From assembly GCA_023424865.1 (NCBI GenBank), contig JAFADM010000465.1:1-8264 (forward strand): DNA of 8,264 bases, in the 5' to 3' direction. This DNA is from Bacillota bacterium. Lineage in GTDB: Bacteria; Bacillota_A; Clostridia; DSM-8532. Numbering within the stretch: position 1 is the stretch's first letter; each line of letters starts with the position of its first letter. Under the pieces are notes generated by a model. The model was not told where the DNA came from. It was given only the letters and a program-made list of their open reading frames with translations, and did not search any database. The position numbers and the translations under genes were made by a program. Shown here in pieces: positions 1 to 6,949 of this stretch.

Positions 1-504
1 GGCTTCGGCTATTTAATCGATGATGAAGGAAGCGGCTATGCCATTGGACGGGATATTCTCTCCGCCGTTGTTCGTGCTTATGATGGCAGAGGCCCGGAAA
101 CAGCTCTTACCCCAATGGTTTATGATAGGTTGAAACTTACTGAAATAAGGGAGCTTATTGGTTTTGTCTATTCAGACAAGACCAATAAAAGAGATATTGC
201 CGCCCTTTCCCCTCTTCTTACTCAAGCCTTAAGCCAACAGGATCCGGCGGCTCTTGCCATAGCCTCTAAAAGCAGCCTTGAGCTTGTCAGGCTGGTTCAG
301 CCTGTTGCTGAAAAATTAAAGCTGGGGTCCGGAGAGCTTGCCTTGGCAGGCAGCATTCTTTTAAAGGATCCCTATATCCGAAAGGGCTTTGAAGAAGAGC
401 TCCGCCTTGTCTTGCCCGGTATAAAAACACTGTCCCCGGCCGGCAGCGCCGCTTATGGCGCCGCACTTATGGCCAGGGATATGCTGAAAAACACAGCTAT
501 TTAA
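1..504 (+). CDS. BadF/BadG/BcrA/BcrD-family kinase/ATPase, C-terminal part
   Basis: The reading frame is open from base 1 and ends at TAA 502-504, giving 167 residues; the N-terminal half lies outside the window. The first residues read GFGYLIDDEGSGYAIGRDIL, which matches the DEGSGYWIG-type signature of the BadF/BadG/BcrA/BcrD ATPase family, whose members include N-acetylglucosamine and N-acetylmuramic acid kinases. Near the end, LAGSILLKDP followed by a PAGSAAYGAALMA segment fits the second half of the ASKHA (actin/hexokinase-like) nucleotide-binding fold. The family phosphorylates amino sugars or activates radical dehydratases; the DEGSGY form with a GAAL ending favours a cytosolic amino-sugar kinase, possibly in cell-wall recycling. 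That substrate is inference. It is convergent with the M56 gene, with only about 50 bases between the two stop codons. An internal ATG at base 115 is not the start, because the family signature lies upstream of it. Confidence 0.8.
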   Translation, partial: GFGYLIDDEGSGYAIGRDILSAVVRAYDGRGPETALTPMVYDRLKLTEIRELIGFVYSDKTNKRDIAALSPLLTQALSQQDPAALAIASKSSLELVRLVQPVAEKLKLGSGELALAGSILLKDPYIRKGFEEELRLVLPGIKTLSPAGSAAYGAALMARDMLKNTAI

Positions 505-555
505 TTAAGGATTATATGCTTTTATATCTTTTATTTGCTGCTCAGCTTTTCCGCC

Positions 556-2523
556 TCACTGAAAAGCGCCGCCGAGCTCTTCTGCCGCTTTCTTCAAAAT
601 GGCTTCCAGCGTATCTCTCTCCTCCTGGATAGACAGATTTTTAACAAAATCCTTGCTAAGATCTGCCGTTACCGTCATCGTTTTATATTGGGTTACATCC
701 TTGTTGAATTCTGCAAATTCAATGCTCAGAAGTCGTTTTCCATCTGCTTCATCAATGTAAACGGATTTAATTTCCGTACGGAGCTCCGGCGTTTCATCGG
801 TAAAGAGGTGATGCAATTGGCCATCATTTACATTTAAATGATAGAGGTCTCCACCCACACTTACCGTGCCATAGGTAAAGCCGATAATAACAAGAGCATT
901 CCCATTGTCCAGCCAAAGCACCTTTTTAGGCGTATCATTGCTGTTCATGGCGCTTCTGGGAATTAAAACCTCAGCCTTATCCCAGCCGGATCGATAGAGA
1001 AAAAGCTCTCCCAGCTCTTCCCACTCACCCGGTGAAATATATAGGAGGCTACTCTTGTCAGGCGAAATAACCGGCTCGGCAGGAAGGGTCTCTTCAGAAG
1101 AAACAATCAGCTCGGTTCCGTCATCCTTAATGACGTTTAAATAAGAAAACAAGCCGCTTTTATAAATAACATTTTCATTAAGCACAAGAGGCTTTCCGCT
1201 TGACGGCTGAGGGGTGGTCGTTGCTGAGGGCAAACCGGGTGTCGGTGAGGGTGAAACAAGCCCGGGAGTTTCTTCCGGAGCCTGGGTAGCTGTCTCGGTA
1301 GGATCCGGTGTTTCCTTTTCGCCAACAGTTCCCGTAAGTCCGGCACAGCCCGTAAGAAGAGCGATTGAAAGGGCAAGCACCGACATTAGCCGGGATGTTC
1401 TTTTATAATTTACAATCATTTTAAATCTCCTTTCCATGGTTGTGGTGGGGTTCAAAAGGCCCACCATAAAGGGTGGGGGTGATACTTTTTTCATAAGCTC
1501 AAACATCTTAAGGAGAGCTTCGCCATAACGGAAATGCTCCCCCTCTTCCAGCAGGGCCAATACCCTGGCATCACAAGCAGGTTCACAGTCCTTTTGCATT
1601 TTACTGACGGCGAGCCAGATTAACGGGTTAAACCAGTTAACGGCAAGGAGCAGCAGTGCCGCCGTATTTAGAAGAATGTCCCTTCGTTTTAAATGAACAA
1701 GCTCATGAAGGAACACATAGCGAAGCTCATCCCTTGAAAGCAGGGTGAGGGTTTCAGGAGAGATTAAAAGCCTCGGCTTAAGGATTCCGAACAATGCAGG
1801 GGAATTTATTTGAAGTAAAGGAACCAGCTTGGGAGCCCTTTTTACACCTGCCAGCCGGCAGCACTCCCAAAGAAGGTCTTCCGCCTTTTCGTTTCCTGGG
1901 CTATCAACTCTTCTAATCTTTAAAAGTAATCTAAGGTTTACTGAGGCCATGTAGACAAGAAAGATACCGGCTCCGGTGAGCCAGATTATACCTCCGGTCT
2001 GCAAAAATTCCGTTCTGCCCATATTCATACCGGGGCGGTAGGTGGAAAGTATGTCACTGTAAAATATTCCCATACATTTAAGATATCCGGCGACGGAATC
2101 CGGATTCTTTGCAGCAGAGCCTGTAACGCTTCCCGGCTTTATCCCTGCTTCGGCGGACAACTCTTTTTCGGTATTCAAAAAAGGAGTATTTCTATCGGCA
2201 CCGGTTTTTTCTTCTGCTTCACCTTCATTTTTACCTTCTGGTGAAGCGGAATTAGAGTAGAAAACGGAGGTAGAAAGGGAACCGGTATCCACAACGATAC
2301 CCAAACGGGTAAACGCGGGATTTAAGGCATTATAAAGGCTAAACGAGCTTGAGGGGGCATAGGGGATACTCAGCCGGGCAAGAAGAACAAGCCATATGTA
2401 ATAATGCCAGACCGGGGAAAATCGGTTTCCGGCCATTGCCTTTATTATTAGGAGCATGAGAGCAACAAGGCTTCCCATAAAAGACAAAGTGAGTACGCTA
2501 TTAAAGATTGGGGGCAATTCCAT
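556..2523 (-). CDS. M56 (BlaR1/MecR1-like) membrane metalloprotease with fused extracytoplasmic domain
   Basis: This 655-residue protein is likely the antirepressor partner of the adjacent BlaI-type repressor. Visible parts in order: two N-terminal membrane segments (about 10-30 and 37-55); a polar loop (about 60-170) rich in Ser, Glu and Lys; a third membrane segment (about 176-200); the zinc protease core with HELVH at 273-277 and the downstream glutamate motif EPACD at 314-318; a hydrophobic stretch at 285-307; a further membrane segment (about 379-396) ending in the lipobox-like LLTGC with Cys393; a Pro/Thr/Ser-rich linker (about 400-445); and a roughly 205-residue C-terminal domain of mostly beta character. 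The C-terminal domain lacks an SxxK or KTG arrangement, so it is not the penicillin-binding domain of classical BlaR1; it recalls domains fused to clostridial M56 proteins (DUF4652-like, not verified). The AGGAGG site at 2532-2537 sits 8 bases before the ATG and overlaps the repressor's TAG stop, suggesting translational coupling. Confidence 0.88.
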   Translation of the reverse strand: MELPPIFNSVLTLSFMGSLVALMLLIIKAMAGNRFSPVWHYYIWLVLLARLSIPYAPSSSFSLYNALNPAFTRLGIVVDTGSLSTSVFYSNSASPEGKNEGEAEEKTGADRNTPFLNTEKELSAEAGIKPGSVTGSAAKNPDSVAGYLKCMGIFYSDILSTYRPGMNMGRTEFLQTGGIIWLTGAGIFLVYMASVNLRLLLKIRRVDSPGNEKAEDLLWECCRLAGVKRAPKLVPLLQINSPALFGILKPRLLISPETLTLLSRDELRYVFLHELVHLKRRDILLNTAALLLLAVNWFNPLIWLAVSKMQKDCEPACDARVLALLEEGEHFRYGEALLKMFELMKKVSPPPFMVGLLNPTTTMERRFKMIVNYKRTSRLMSVLALSIALLTGCAGLTGTVGEKETPDPTETATQAPEETPGLVSPSPTPGLPSATTTPQPSSGKPLVLNENVIYKSGLFSYLNVIKDDGTELIVSSEETLPAEPVISPDKSSLLYISPGEWEELGELFLYRSGWDKAEVLIPRSAMNSNDTPKKVLWLDNGNALVIIGFTYGTVSVGGDLYHLNVNDGQLHHLFTDETPELRTEIKSVYIDEADGKRLLSIEFAEFNKDVTQYKTMTVTADLSKDFVKNLSIQEERDTLEAILKKAAEELGGAFQ

Positions 2524-2535
2524 AATTACAGCCTC

Positions 2536-2991
2536 CTATGGGTTAGGATCCTCTTTGCCGGATTTCTTTACAGTGTACGGCCTTACAGTACCTTCCGTTC
2601 CGGCGCTATGGGACGCTTCCCCCATTTTGTTGTCAAGCATATGCCTCAGTGCCTGTATATTTTCCTCAGACAGCTTTTCGTCTTTCAGGAAATTGGCCAT
2701 CAACATGGTAAAGGAACCGTCATACACCTTTTGGAGAAAAGAACGGGTCTCCTCACGCCTGCAGCTATCCTCGGTTACAAGAGGACAATATCGGTATAAA
2801 GGAAATTCCTTCTGTACTTCCACCGCACCCTTAGCTACGAGCCTGCTGATAAGGGTGTGTATGGTTTTAGGCTTCCAGGCACTGTAAGGACTTAAAACCT
2901 CTATAATTTCCCCGGCCGTCCGGGGCGCTCCCTGCCATAACACCTTCATGACCTGCCATTCGGCATCTGAAATCCTAGGAAAGTCTTCCAT
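2536..2991 (-). CDS. BlaI/MecI/CopY-family transcriptional repressor
   Basis: This 151-residue cytosolic repressor has the family opening ISDAEWQVMKVLW, then a winged-helix DNA-binding domain (about 5-72) with the recognition-helix region KPKTIHTLISRLVAKGAV, and a C-terminal dimerisation part with LSEENIQALRHMLD. Asn100-Phe101 in MANFLKDEKLS lines up with the Asn-Phe bond at which staphylococcal BlaI/MecI is cut during induction, so proteolytic release by the downstream M56 pathway is plausible. About 25 residues after the last helix form a polar tail not found in the 126-residue classical proteins. An in-frame ATG at 3022-3024 would add 11 residues, but it has no ribosome binding site and falls at or before the predicted transcription start; the chosen ATG has an AGGAAG/GGGG stretch upstream and gives the usual family N-terminus. 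It is first in an operon with the M56 gene, 12 bases apart. Confidence 0.92.
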   Translation of the reverse strand: MEDFPRISDAEWQVMKVLWQGAPRTAGEIIEVLSPYSAWKPKTIHTLISRLVAKGAVEVQKEFPLYRYCPLVTEDSCRREETRSFLQKVYDGSFTMLMANFLKDEKLSEENIQALRHMLDNKMGEASHSAGTEGTVRPYTVKKSGKEDPNP

Positions 2992-3006
2992 AATAACCCC
3001 GCTTCC

Positions 3007-3016
3007 TACAATTGTA
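3007..3016. promoter_or_regulatory. BlaI-type operator O2
   Basis: The sequence TACAATTGTA is a perfect 10-bp palindrome of the TACA-N2-TGTA type. It lies just downstream of the predicted start, in the short 5' leader of the repressor mRNA. Its centre is 26 bp from that of O1, and the flanks (CTACA...TGTAATCC) are the same in both. Confidence 0.8.
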
Positions 3017-3021
3017 ATCCA

Positions 3022-3057
3022 CATTTCTATACTACACTTGTAATCCCATCACGTCAA
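3022..3057 (-). promoter_or_regulatory. Promoter of the repressor/M56 operon
   Basis: Read leftward, a -35 box TTGACG (plus-strand 3052-3057) is followed after exactly 17 bases by a -10 box TAGTAT (3029-3034), with a predicted start near 3022. A seven-base A tract (plus-strand T run at 3061-3067) lies just upstream of -35 and could act as an UP element. Both boxes are near consensus at ideal spacing. The operator at 3033-3042 sits inside the spacer and the other at 3007-3016 lies just after the start, so bound repressor would block RNA polymerase. Confidence 0.75.
3033..3042. promoter_or_regulatory. BlaI-type operator O1
   Basis: The sequence TACACTTGTA has the TACA-N2-TGTA dyad typical of BlaI/MecI operators. 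It overlaps the promoter spacer and the -10 box. The longer context CTACACTTGTAATCC repeats in O2 with one base change, which supports a shared ligand. Confidence 0.8.
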
Positions 3058-3161
3058 ACGTTTTTTTCCAATATTTTGATTCGTAATATTAAAGATGAAG
3101 GCACTGCGGAGTATGGCATTATGCCTGCCCCTGGGCAATTCCATGCCAAGTGAGGCGGGGG

Positions 3162-3310
3162 GGCTGGTCGCAAGCTAATGCTTGCTGCTCGCCCATGCGT
3201 CCCGGCTGGTCGCAAGCTGACGCTTGCTGCTCGCCCATGCGTCCCGGCTGGTCGCAAGCTGATGCTTGCTGCTCGCCCATGCATCCCGGCTGGTCGCAAG
3301 TCAACGCTTT
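3162..3310. repeat. 42-bp tandem repeat, about 3.5 copies
   Basis: Units begin at 3162, 3204, 3246 and 3288, each with GGCTGGTCGCAAGC, spaced exactly 42 bp. The last unit is cut after about 13 exact bases with weaker similarity to about 3310. Units differ at only a few bases. Each full unit contains GCAAGC-N4-GCTTGC, a 6-bp hairpin whose 4-base loop varies (TAAT, TGAC, TGAT). The array is more GC-rich than its AT-rich flanks and lies between the divergent repressor and rpsD promoters. Because 42 is a multiple of three, several frames stay open, but no ribosome binding site supports a gene. Confidence 0.9.
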
Positions 3311-3335
3311 AAAAATACCGGAATAATTTAATATT

Positions 3336-3358
3336 ATGATATTGATTATTAATATCAT
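3336..3358. promoter_or_regulatory. 23-bp dyad over the rpsD -35 box (candidate operator)
   Basis: Arms ATGATATT (3336-3343) and AATATCAT (3351-3358) are perfect 8-bp inverted repeats around a 7-base centre. The dyad covers the -35 box at 3342-3347, a usual repressor position. The region is very AT-rich, so a chance dyad is possible. Confidence 0.45.
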
Positions 3359-3370
3359 TTTTGATATAAT
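3342..3370 (+). promoter_or_regulatory. rpsD promoter
   Basis: TTGATT at 3342-3347 is followed after exactly 17 bases by a perfect TATAAT at 3365-3370. Transcription would begin near 3377, leaving a leader of about 165 bases before the rpsD ATG. Confidence 0.75.
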
Positions 3371-3376
3371 TTCTAA

Positions 3377-3543
3377 CAGATTTGGATAGGCTAAAATTTA
3401 ACTTCTGCTGCCATTTTGCGTGAGGCATGGAAATGAATGTCCCATTTATCTCTTTGGTATTTATTTTCAGGATAGCGCTTTATATGTGCTTCATAATAAG
3501 CGGAAGGAATATGGCCTGCCTCAATTAAAGAAGGAGTAAAGAA
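3377..3543 (+). promoter_or_regulatory. Long 5' leader of rpsD with ribosome binding site
   Basis: The predicted mRNA leader is about 165 bases and holds no supported gene. AAGGAG at 3531-3536 is 7 bases before the ATG. A 5-bp core stem CGCTT (3476-3480) with AAGCG (3498-3502) can be extended with bulges. In other bacteria S4 represses its own synthesis by binding leader RNA, so this leader could be an autoregulatory site; I could not match it to the known Firmicutes S4 leader fold. Confidence 0.4.
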
Positions 3544-4137
3544 ATGGCAACACGAAGAGAACCCCGTTTTAAGCTGTGCCGCCGTCTGGGTGTTAATGTC
3601 TACGGCCACCCTAAGGCCATGAAGCGCATGGGAAGTCTGAAAAACAAGCCGGTGAAAAAAATATCCAGCTACGGCATTCAGCTTTTGGAAAAGCAGAAGC
3701 TCAAGGCTTATTATGGCTTATTTGAAAAACAATTCCTCCGTTATATAAAGCATGCTATGAATTCCAAAGAAATGACCGGCACGGCGTTGATAAAGACGCT
3801 GGAGCGCAGGCTGGATAATATGGTTTACCGTATTGGCTTCGGCAATTCCATCCGTCAGTCCCGCCAAATTGTAAGCCATGGCCATGTTCTGGTTAACGGT
3901 AAGCGCATCAATATTCCATCCTATTTACTGAAGGTCGGAGATAGTGTTACTTTAAACGAGCGCGCCAGGACAAACGAAATGTTTGCATCAAATTTTCTGG
4001 ACTTAAAAACCTTCAACCTTCCCTATATTGAAAAGGATTATGCGAATTTCAGCGGCAAGCTGGTCCGCCTGCCGTACAGGGAAGAAGTTCCCATCGAAGT
4101 AAACGAAATCTCCGTCATCGAGTTTTATTCACGATAA
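3544..4137 (+). CDS. rpsD: 30S ribosomal protein S4 (uS4), C-minus form
   Basis: This 197-residue protein is a primary rRNA-binding protein that starts assembly of the 30S 5' domain. The N-terminal domain (about 1-90) leads into the S4 RNA-binding fold (about 88-150) with [29 protein letters not shown] and [10 protein letters not shown], all strongly diagnostic. Length is close to the usual 200-206. Only one cysteine (Cys12) is present near the N-terminus, so the four-cysteine zinc site of C-plus S4 proteins is absent. The gene has its own promoter and no rpsM, rpsK, rpoA or rplQ beside it, so it is not in the usual alpha operon. It may be a second, zinc-independent S4 copy or a stand-alone sole copy as in Bacillus; the rest of the genome would decide. 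An ideal Shine-Dalgarno supports the ATG. Confidence 0.97.
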   Translation: MATRREPRFKLCRRLGVNVYGHPKAMKRMGSLKNKPVKKISSYGIQLLEKQKLKAYYGLFEKQFLRYIKHAMNSKEMTGTALIKTLERRLDNMVYRIGFGNSIRQSRQIVSHGHVLVNGKRINIPSYLLKVGDSVTLNERARTNEMFASNFLDLKTFNLPYIEKDYANFSGKLVRLPYREEVPIEVNEISVIEFYSR

Positions 4138-4150
4138 GCGTTTATCCCAG

Positions 4151-4172
4151 CGGCCTGTTGGAAGACAGGCCG
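4151..4172 (+). other. Perfect hairpin between rpsD and the following gene
   Basis: CGGCCTGT (4151-4158) pairs with ACAGGCCG (4165-4172) around the six-base loop TGGAAG. It begins 14 bases after the rpsD stop and ends 22 bases before the next ATG. No U tract follows, so it is not a standard intrinsic terminator; it could protect the 3' end of rpsD mRNA or modulate the downstream gene. Confidence 0.6.
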
Positions 4173-4193
4173 AAAGCTTATAGAGGTTTAAGT

Positions 4194-4844
4194 ATGTGCA
4201 GATATAACACACCCCTGTACTGGGAAAAAGCTCTGCTTGACAACCGTGATGTCTGGCGGAGCTCCTTCCCGGACGGTAGGCCCAAGGGCCATCCCCTTTT
4301 TATTAATACAACGCTCATTAATTACGGCAGCAGTGTTCTGGATAATAATTGGGCCAGTCATGACGAGCCCTGTTCCATACTTGGATTTCTGCAGTACATA
4401 TACCTGCCCTTTGTTTTCTATGATGTGGTTCATGACGGCAATGCAAGTCTTATTATTCCCATCGACTCCACCCAAAATTACCTTGCCTGGCTTAAGGAAA
4501 AGGCCCCTCAGCATTTCGAAGACATGAGAAGTCAATTTAATCAGATCATGGCACTCTGGGAGTCGGAGCCGTCCTCAAAGCTAAGCCGCATGAAGGCCTT
4601 CTGCACTGAATTCAGCCGCTTTTGGACCACCTCTCGCCGCATTGTTCATGTTGCGGTTTTTGAAACACCTTATGAGATTGCAGACAGCTTGCTTGCACAG
4701 ATAGCTTTTCCTGAAGTTCTTAAGGAGGAAATCGGCATGACCCCTCAGCAGTTGAATACCCTTTGCGAGGATTATTACCGTGATGCCTTTATTCGTCGGA
4801 ATTTTGTTTCCATCCTGAATAACAAAATCGGCTGCATTGTCTGA
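4194..4844 (+). CDS. Hypothetical protein, 216 residues
   Basis: I do not recognise this family. The protein looks soluble, with no signal peptide and at most a short hydrophobic stretch around 62-78 (ILGFLQYIYLPFVFY). It is aromatic-rich, with an acidic VVHDGNASLIIPIDS segment at 78-92, a helical charged middle (about 97-150), an ETPYEIADSLL helix start near 157, and a C-terminal helix with EDYYRDAFIRRNF. Four scattered cysteines form no CxxC motif. The ATG at 4194 is preferred because AGAGG at 4182-4186 precedes it by 7 bases. A TTG at 4158 would add 12 residues but lies in the preceding hairpin and has no ribosome binding site. It follows rpsD by 56 bases on the same strand with no clear promoter or terminator between, so cotranscription is likely. 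It converges on the sensor kinase gene. Confidence 0.8.
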   Translation: MCRYNTPLYWEKALLDNRDVWRSSFPDGRPKGHPLFINTTLINYGSSVLDNNWASHDEPCSILGFLQYIYLPFVFYDVVHDGNASLIIPIDSTQNYLAWLKEKAPQHFEDMRSQFNQIMALWESEPSSKLSRMKAFCTEFSRFWTTSRRIVHVAVFETPYEIADSLLAQIAFPEVLKEEIGMTPQQLNTLCEDYYRDAFIRRNFVSILNNKIGCIV

Positions 4845-4897
4845 ATACTTTTTTCCTGTATATGCCCTCTTTCCCGTCAGAGCTTTGCCCAATGCCA

Positions 4898-6949
4898 TCA
4901 CAGGTATAACGGCAGGCTTATGCTTACCTTAAAAAGATCCCCGTCCGTGGCTATGGTCAGCTTTCCTCCGCAGAGGTTTACGAAGCTTTTGCTGATGGCA
5001 AGTCCCAGGCCCGATCCTTCGGTGGTACGGGCTTTGTCGCCGCGCACAAAACGTTCCATAATCTCTTCTGCAGTAAAATCCATCTCGTAGCCGGAGGTGT
5101 TTTTGAGAGTAACGACGGCGGTATCCTCTGCTGCCGTCAGCTCGATAAACACACGTGAGCGAGGCATGGAATAGTTTAATGCGTTCTGAATAAGGTTTGC
5201 CAGCGCGCGATAGAGCTTGCTGCCGTCACCGGTCACCGGTACCGGTGTATTGGGTATGTTGAGCCTGAAAATCAGGCCGGAACTGCGAATCGCCTCATCC
5301 ATATCGGCCATGGTTTGTCTCAAAAGCTTGGCCAGATCCAATTTTTCCAGGGTCAGGGGCATATTGCCGCTGGTAGCTTTGGATAAATCAAAAAGGTCCT
5401 GAATGAGGATTTTAAGCCGCTCCGATTTTTCCGTTAAAATGCGTACATACTCCGCCGATTTAAGAGGAAGCTCCTCCTGCTCCAGTAAATTCACATAACT
5501 GATGATAGAGGTTAGGGGAGTTTTCAGATCATGGGAGACATTGGTGACCAAATCGATTTTTTGCCTTTCACTTTTAATCCGCTGCTCCACCGCTTCCACT
5601 ACCCGCTCCCCTATCCGATTCAGGCTTGAAGCTGCAGGGTAAAGTTCCGAATTGAAGCTTAAGCTTAAGGCCTCATTATTCCAGCTATCCCCCATTACCT
5701 CGATATGCTCCACCAGTGCGGCAAGCTCCCGGGTTTGCCGGATGTACTGCTTCGCCCATTTTATCCAGCCATATACCTCAGTGGCGAGAAGCAGAAAAAA
5801 AAGCGGAAGCTGCCAGCCGATTGTGCCATAAACATTTAAGTGGCTGAGACTTCCCAGCAGGCATAAAATCATTAGCGTCAAAATAAGTGCTTGTGCTGCC
5901 ATGTAGATGCGGAAGCGATCCAGCCGCCTTTTCTCCAGCGGAAAACGGCGTTCATAGGCCAAATATCGGTCTGTCAATCGCTTCAGAACATTTCTGACCA
6001 CTTGGAACAGGCTGTTGGATAAAAAGTCTTTTTTATGTATCAGAACATCCCACGCCAGAACATAGAGCCACCAGAAAAGAACAAGAAGCCCGAAAAGAAA
6101 CACAAAGGGGTTTTCAGCCCAAGCCATGGTCCCAAATACGACTAACAGAAGAATTAAGGTGACAAGAAGCTTAATCTCAAGAGGTGCCTTACCTGCTTTA
6201 CCGGCAAGCAGTCTGTCCATAAGGCGTTTGTCTCTTCTGCTGTAATAGGCATATATCAGAAGAAGAAGGGCAAAAATGCCGCCTGCGCCGCATATAAGGA
6301 GATAGGTTCTCACGGTTTCACTTTGAAGCTTGATGGCATAGAGACTGTCCTCCGTCATTGTAAAGCGGGAAGGCTTTGTCAGATCCTTTTTTACGCCCAA
6401 AAAAAGCCTCAGAGAATTAAGATCTACATAGGAAGGCAAATTGTTTAGGGAAGCGGTAATAAAATCCCGGTTTTCCACTTCGGAGACATCTCGCCAGGCT
6501 CCGTTCTGATATATATAAAGAACGCTTCCTTTATAGTAGGCACCATAGGAAAAATCCTTGGACAGAATGGGAAAGTTGTCTTCTCCCATACTCCAGCCCC
6601 CCGCATTGTTCCCGGCCACGGCCTTGGTTTGGTCATTAATGGCATAGTAGGCCAGGTTACTCCCCTCACGGGAAAGCTTTAATTCATAATCCCTGTAATA
6701 AATGCTGCTTGTGTTTTCCACAAGCTTTGCCAGGTTTCCAAGCTGATTGCCCATATGAAACCGGAAATAGCTTAATTCGGTTATTTCACCGGATAGATAA
6801 TACTTCACGTCACTTATAAAGGTATCACCCTTTTGAGATTCCCATGCAAGCAAAGTACCAAAGTAAACTCCGGAGATAAGAAGTGTCGCTCCAATGAAAA
6901 AGCTAAGCCAGCTTACGACCATCTTAGATTTTTTCAATTTTGTATCCAA
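4898..6949 (-). CDS. Sensor histidine kinase, six-TM, VanS/OmpR-partner type
   Basis: This 683-residue membrane kinase passes signals to the response regulator encoded just upstream. It has a first membrane segment (about 11-35), an extracytoplasmic domain (about 36-212), a second segment (about 215-236), two more (about 259-277 and 281-302), a charged cytosolic stretch, and a last pair (about 350-368 and 377-394). The kinase core follows: H-box NVSHDLKTPLTS with phospho-accepting His473, N-box YRALANLIQNALNYS (Asn585, Asn589), and G2 box GSGLGLAIS (645-653). The usual DxGxG G1 motif is replaced by LKNTSGYEMD, as in a clostridial subfamily whose members also carry ERFVRGDKARTTEGSGLGL. The start is TTG at 6947-6949, with AAAGGTGG 9 bases upstream; it overlaps the regulator gene by 26 bases. 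An ATG at 6920-6922, one base after the regulator's stop, would shorten it by nine residues but has only a weak ribosome binding site. Confidence 0.93.
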   Translation of the reverse strand: MDTKLKKSKMVVSWLSFFIGATLLISGVYFGTLLAWESQKGDTFISDVKYYLSGEITELSYFRFHMGNQLGNLAKLVENTSSIYYRDYELKLSREGSNLAYYAINDQTKAVAGNNAGGWSMGEDNFPILSKDFSYGAYYKGSVLYIYQNGAWRDVSEVENRDFITASLNNLPSYVDLNSLRLFLGVKKDLTKPSRFTMTEDSLYAIKLQSETVRTYLLICGAGGIFALLLLIYAYYSRRDKRLMDRLLAGKAGKAPLEIKLLVTLILLLVVFGTMAWAENPFVFLFGLLVLFWWLYVLAWDVLIHKKDFLSNSLFQVVRNVLKRLTDRYLAYERRFPLEKRRLDRFRIYMAAQALILTLMILCLLGSLSHLNVYGTIGWQLPLFFLLLATEVYGWIKWAKQYIRQTRELAALVEHIEVMGDSWNNEALSLSFNSELYPAASSLNRIGERVVEAVEQRIKSERQKIDLVTNVSHDLKTPLTSIISYVNLLEQEELPLKSAEYVRILTEKSERLKILIQDLFDLSKATSGNMPLTLEKLDLAKLLRQTMADMDEAIRSSGLIFRLNIPNTPVPVTGDGSKLYRALANLIQNALNYSMPRSRVFIELTAAEDTAVVTLKNTSGYEMDFTAEEIMERFVRGDKARTTEGSGLGLAISKSFVNLCGGKLTIATDGDLFKVSISLPLYL

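Noticed and set aside
535..837. Plus-strand open frames inside the M56, repressor and kinase genes
   Set aside because: They are antisense shadows of well-supported genes, with no family motifs or ribosome binding sites of their own.
556..1180. C-terminal part of the M56 protein as a penicillin-binding sensor like BlaR1
   Set aside because: No SxxK, SxN or KTG motifs are present in residues 445-655.
3054..3358. Minus-strand open frames through the 42-bp repeat encoding a 14-residue peptide repeat
   Set aside because: The period is a multiple of three, so several frames stay open automatically; there is no ribosome binding site and the repeat shows hairpin rather than coding constraint.
4151..4172. 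The hairpin after rpsD as an intrinsic terminator
   Set aside because: No run of T follows the stem; the next bases are AAAGCTTATAG.
4158..4193. TTG start at 4158 for the hypothetical protein
   Set aside because: It lies in the hairpin and has no ribosome binding site, while ATG 4194 has AGAGG at good spacing.
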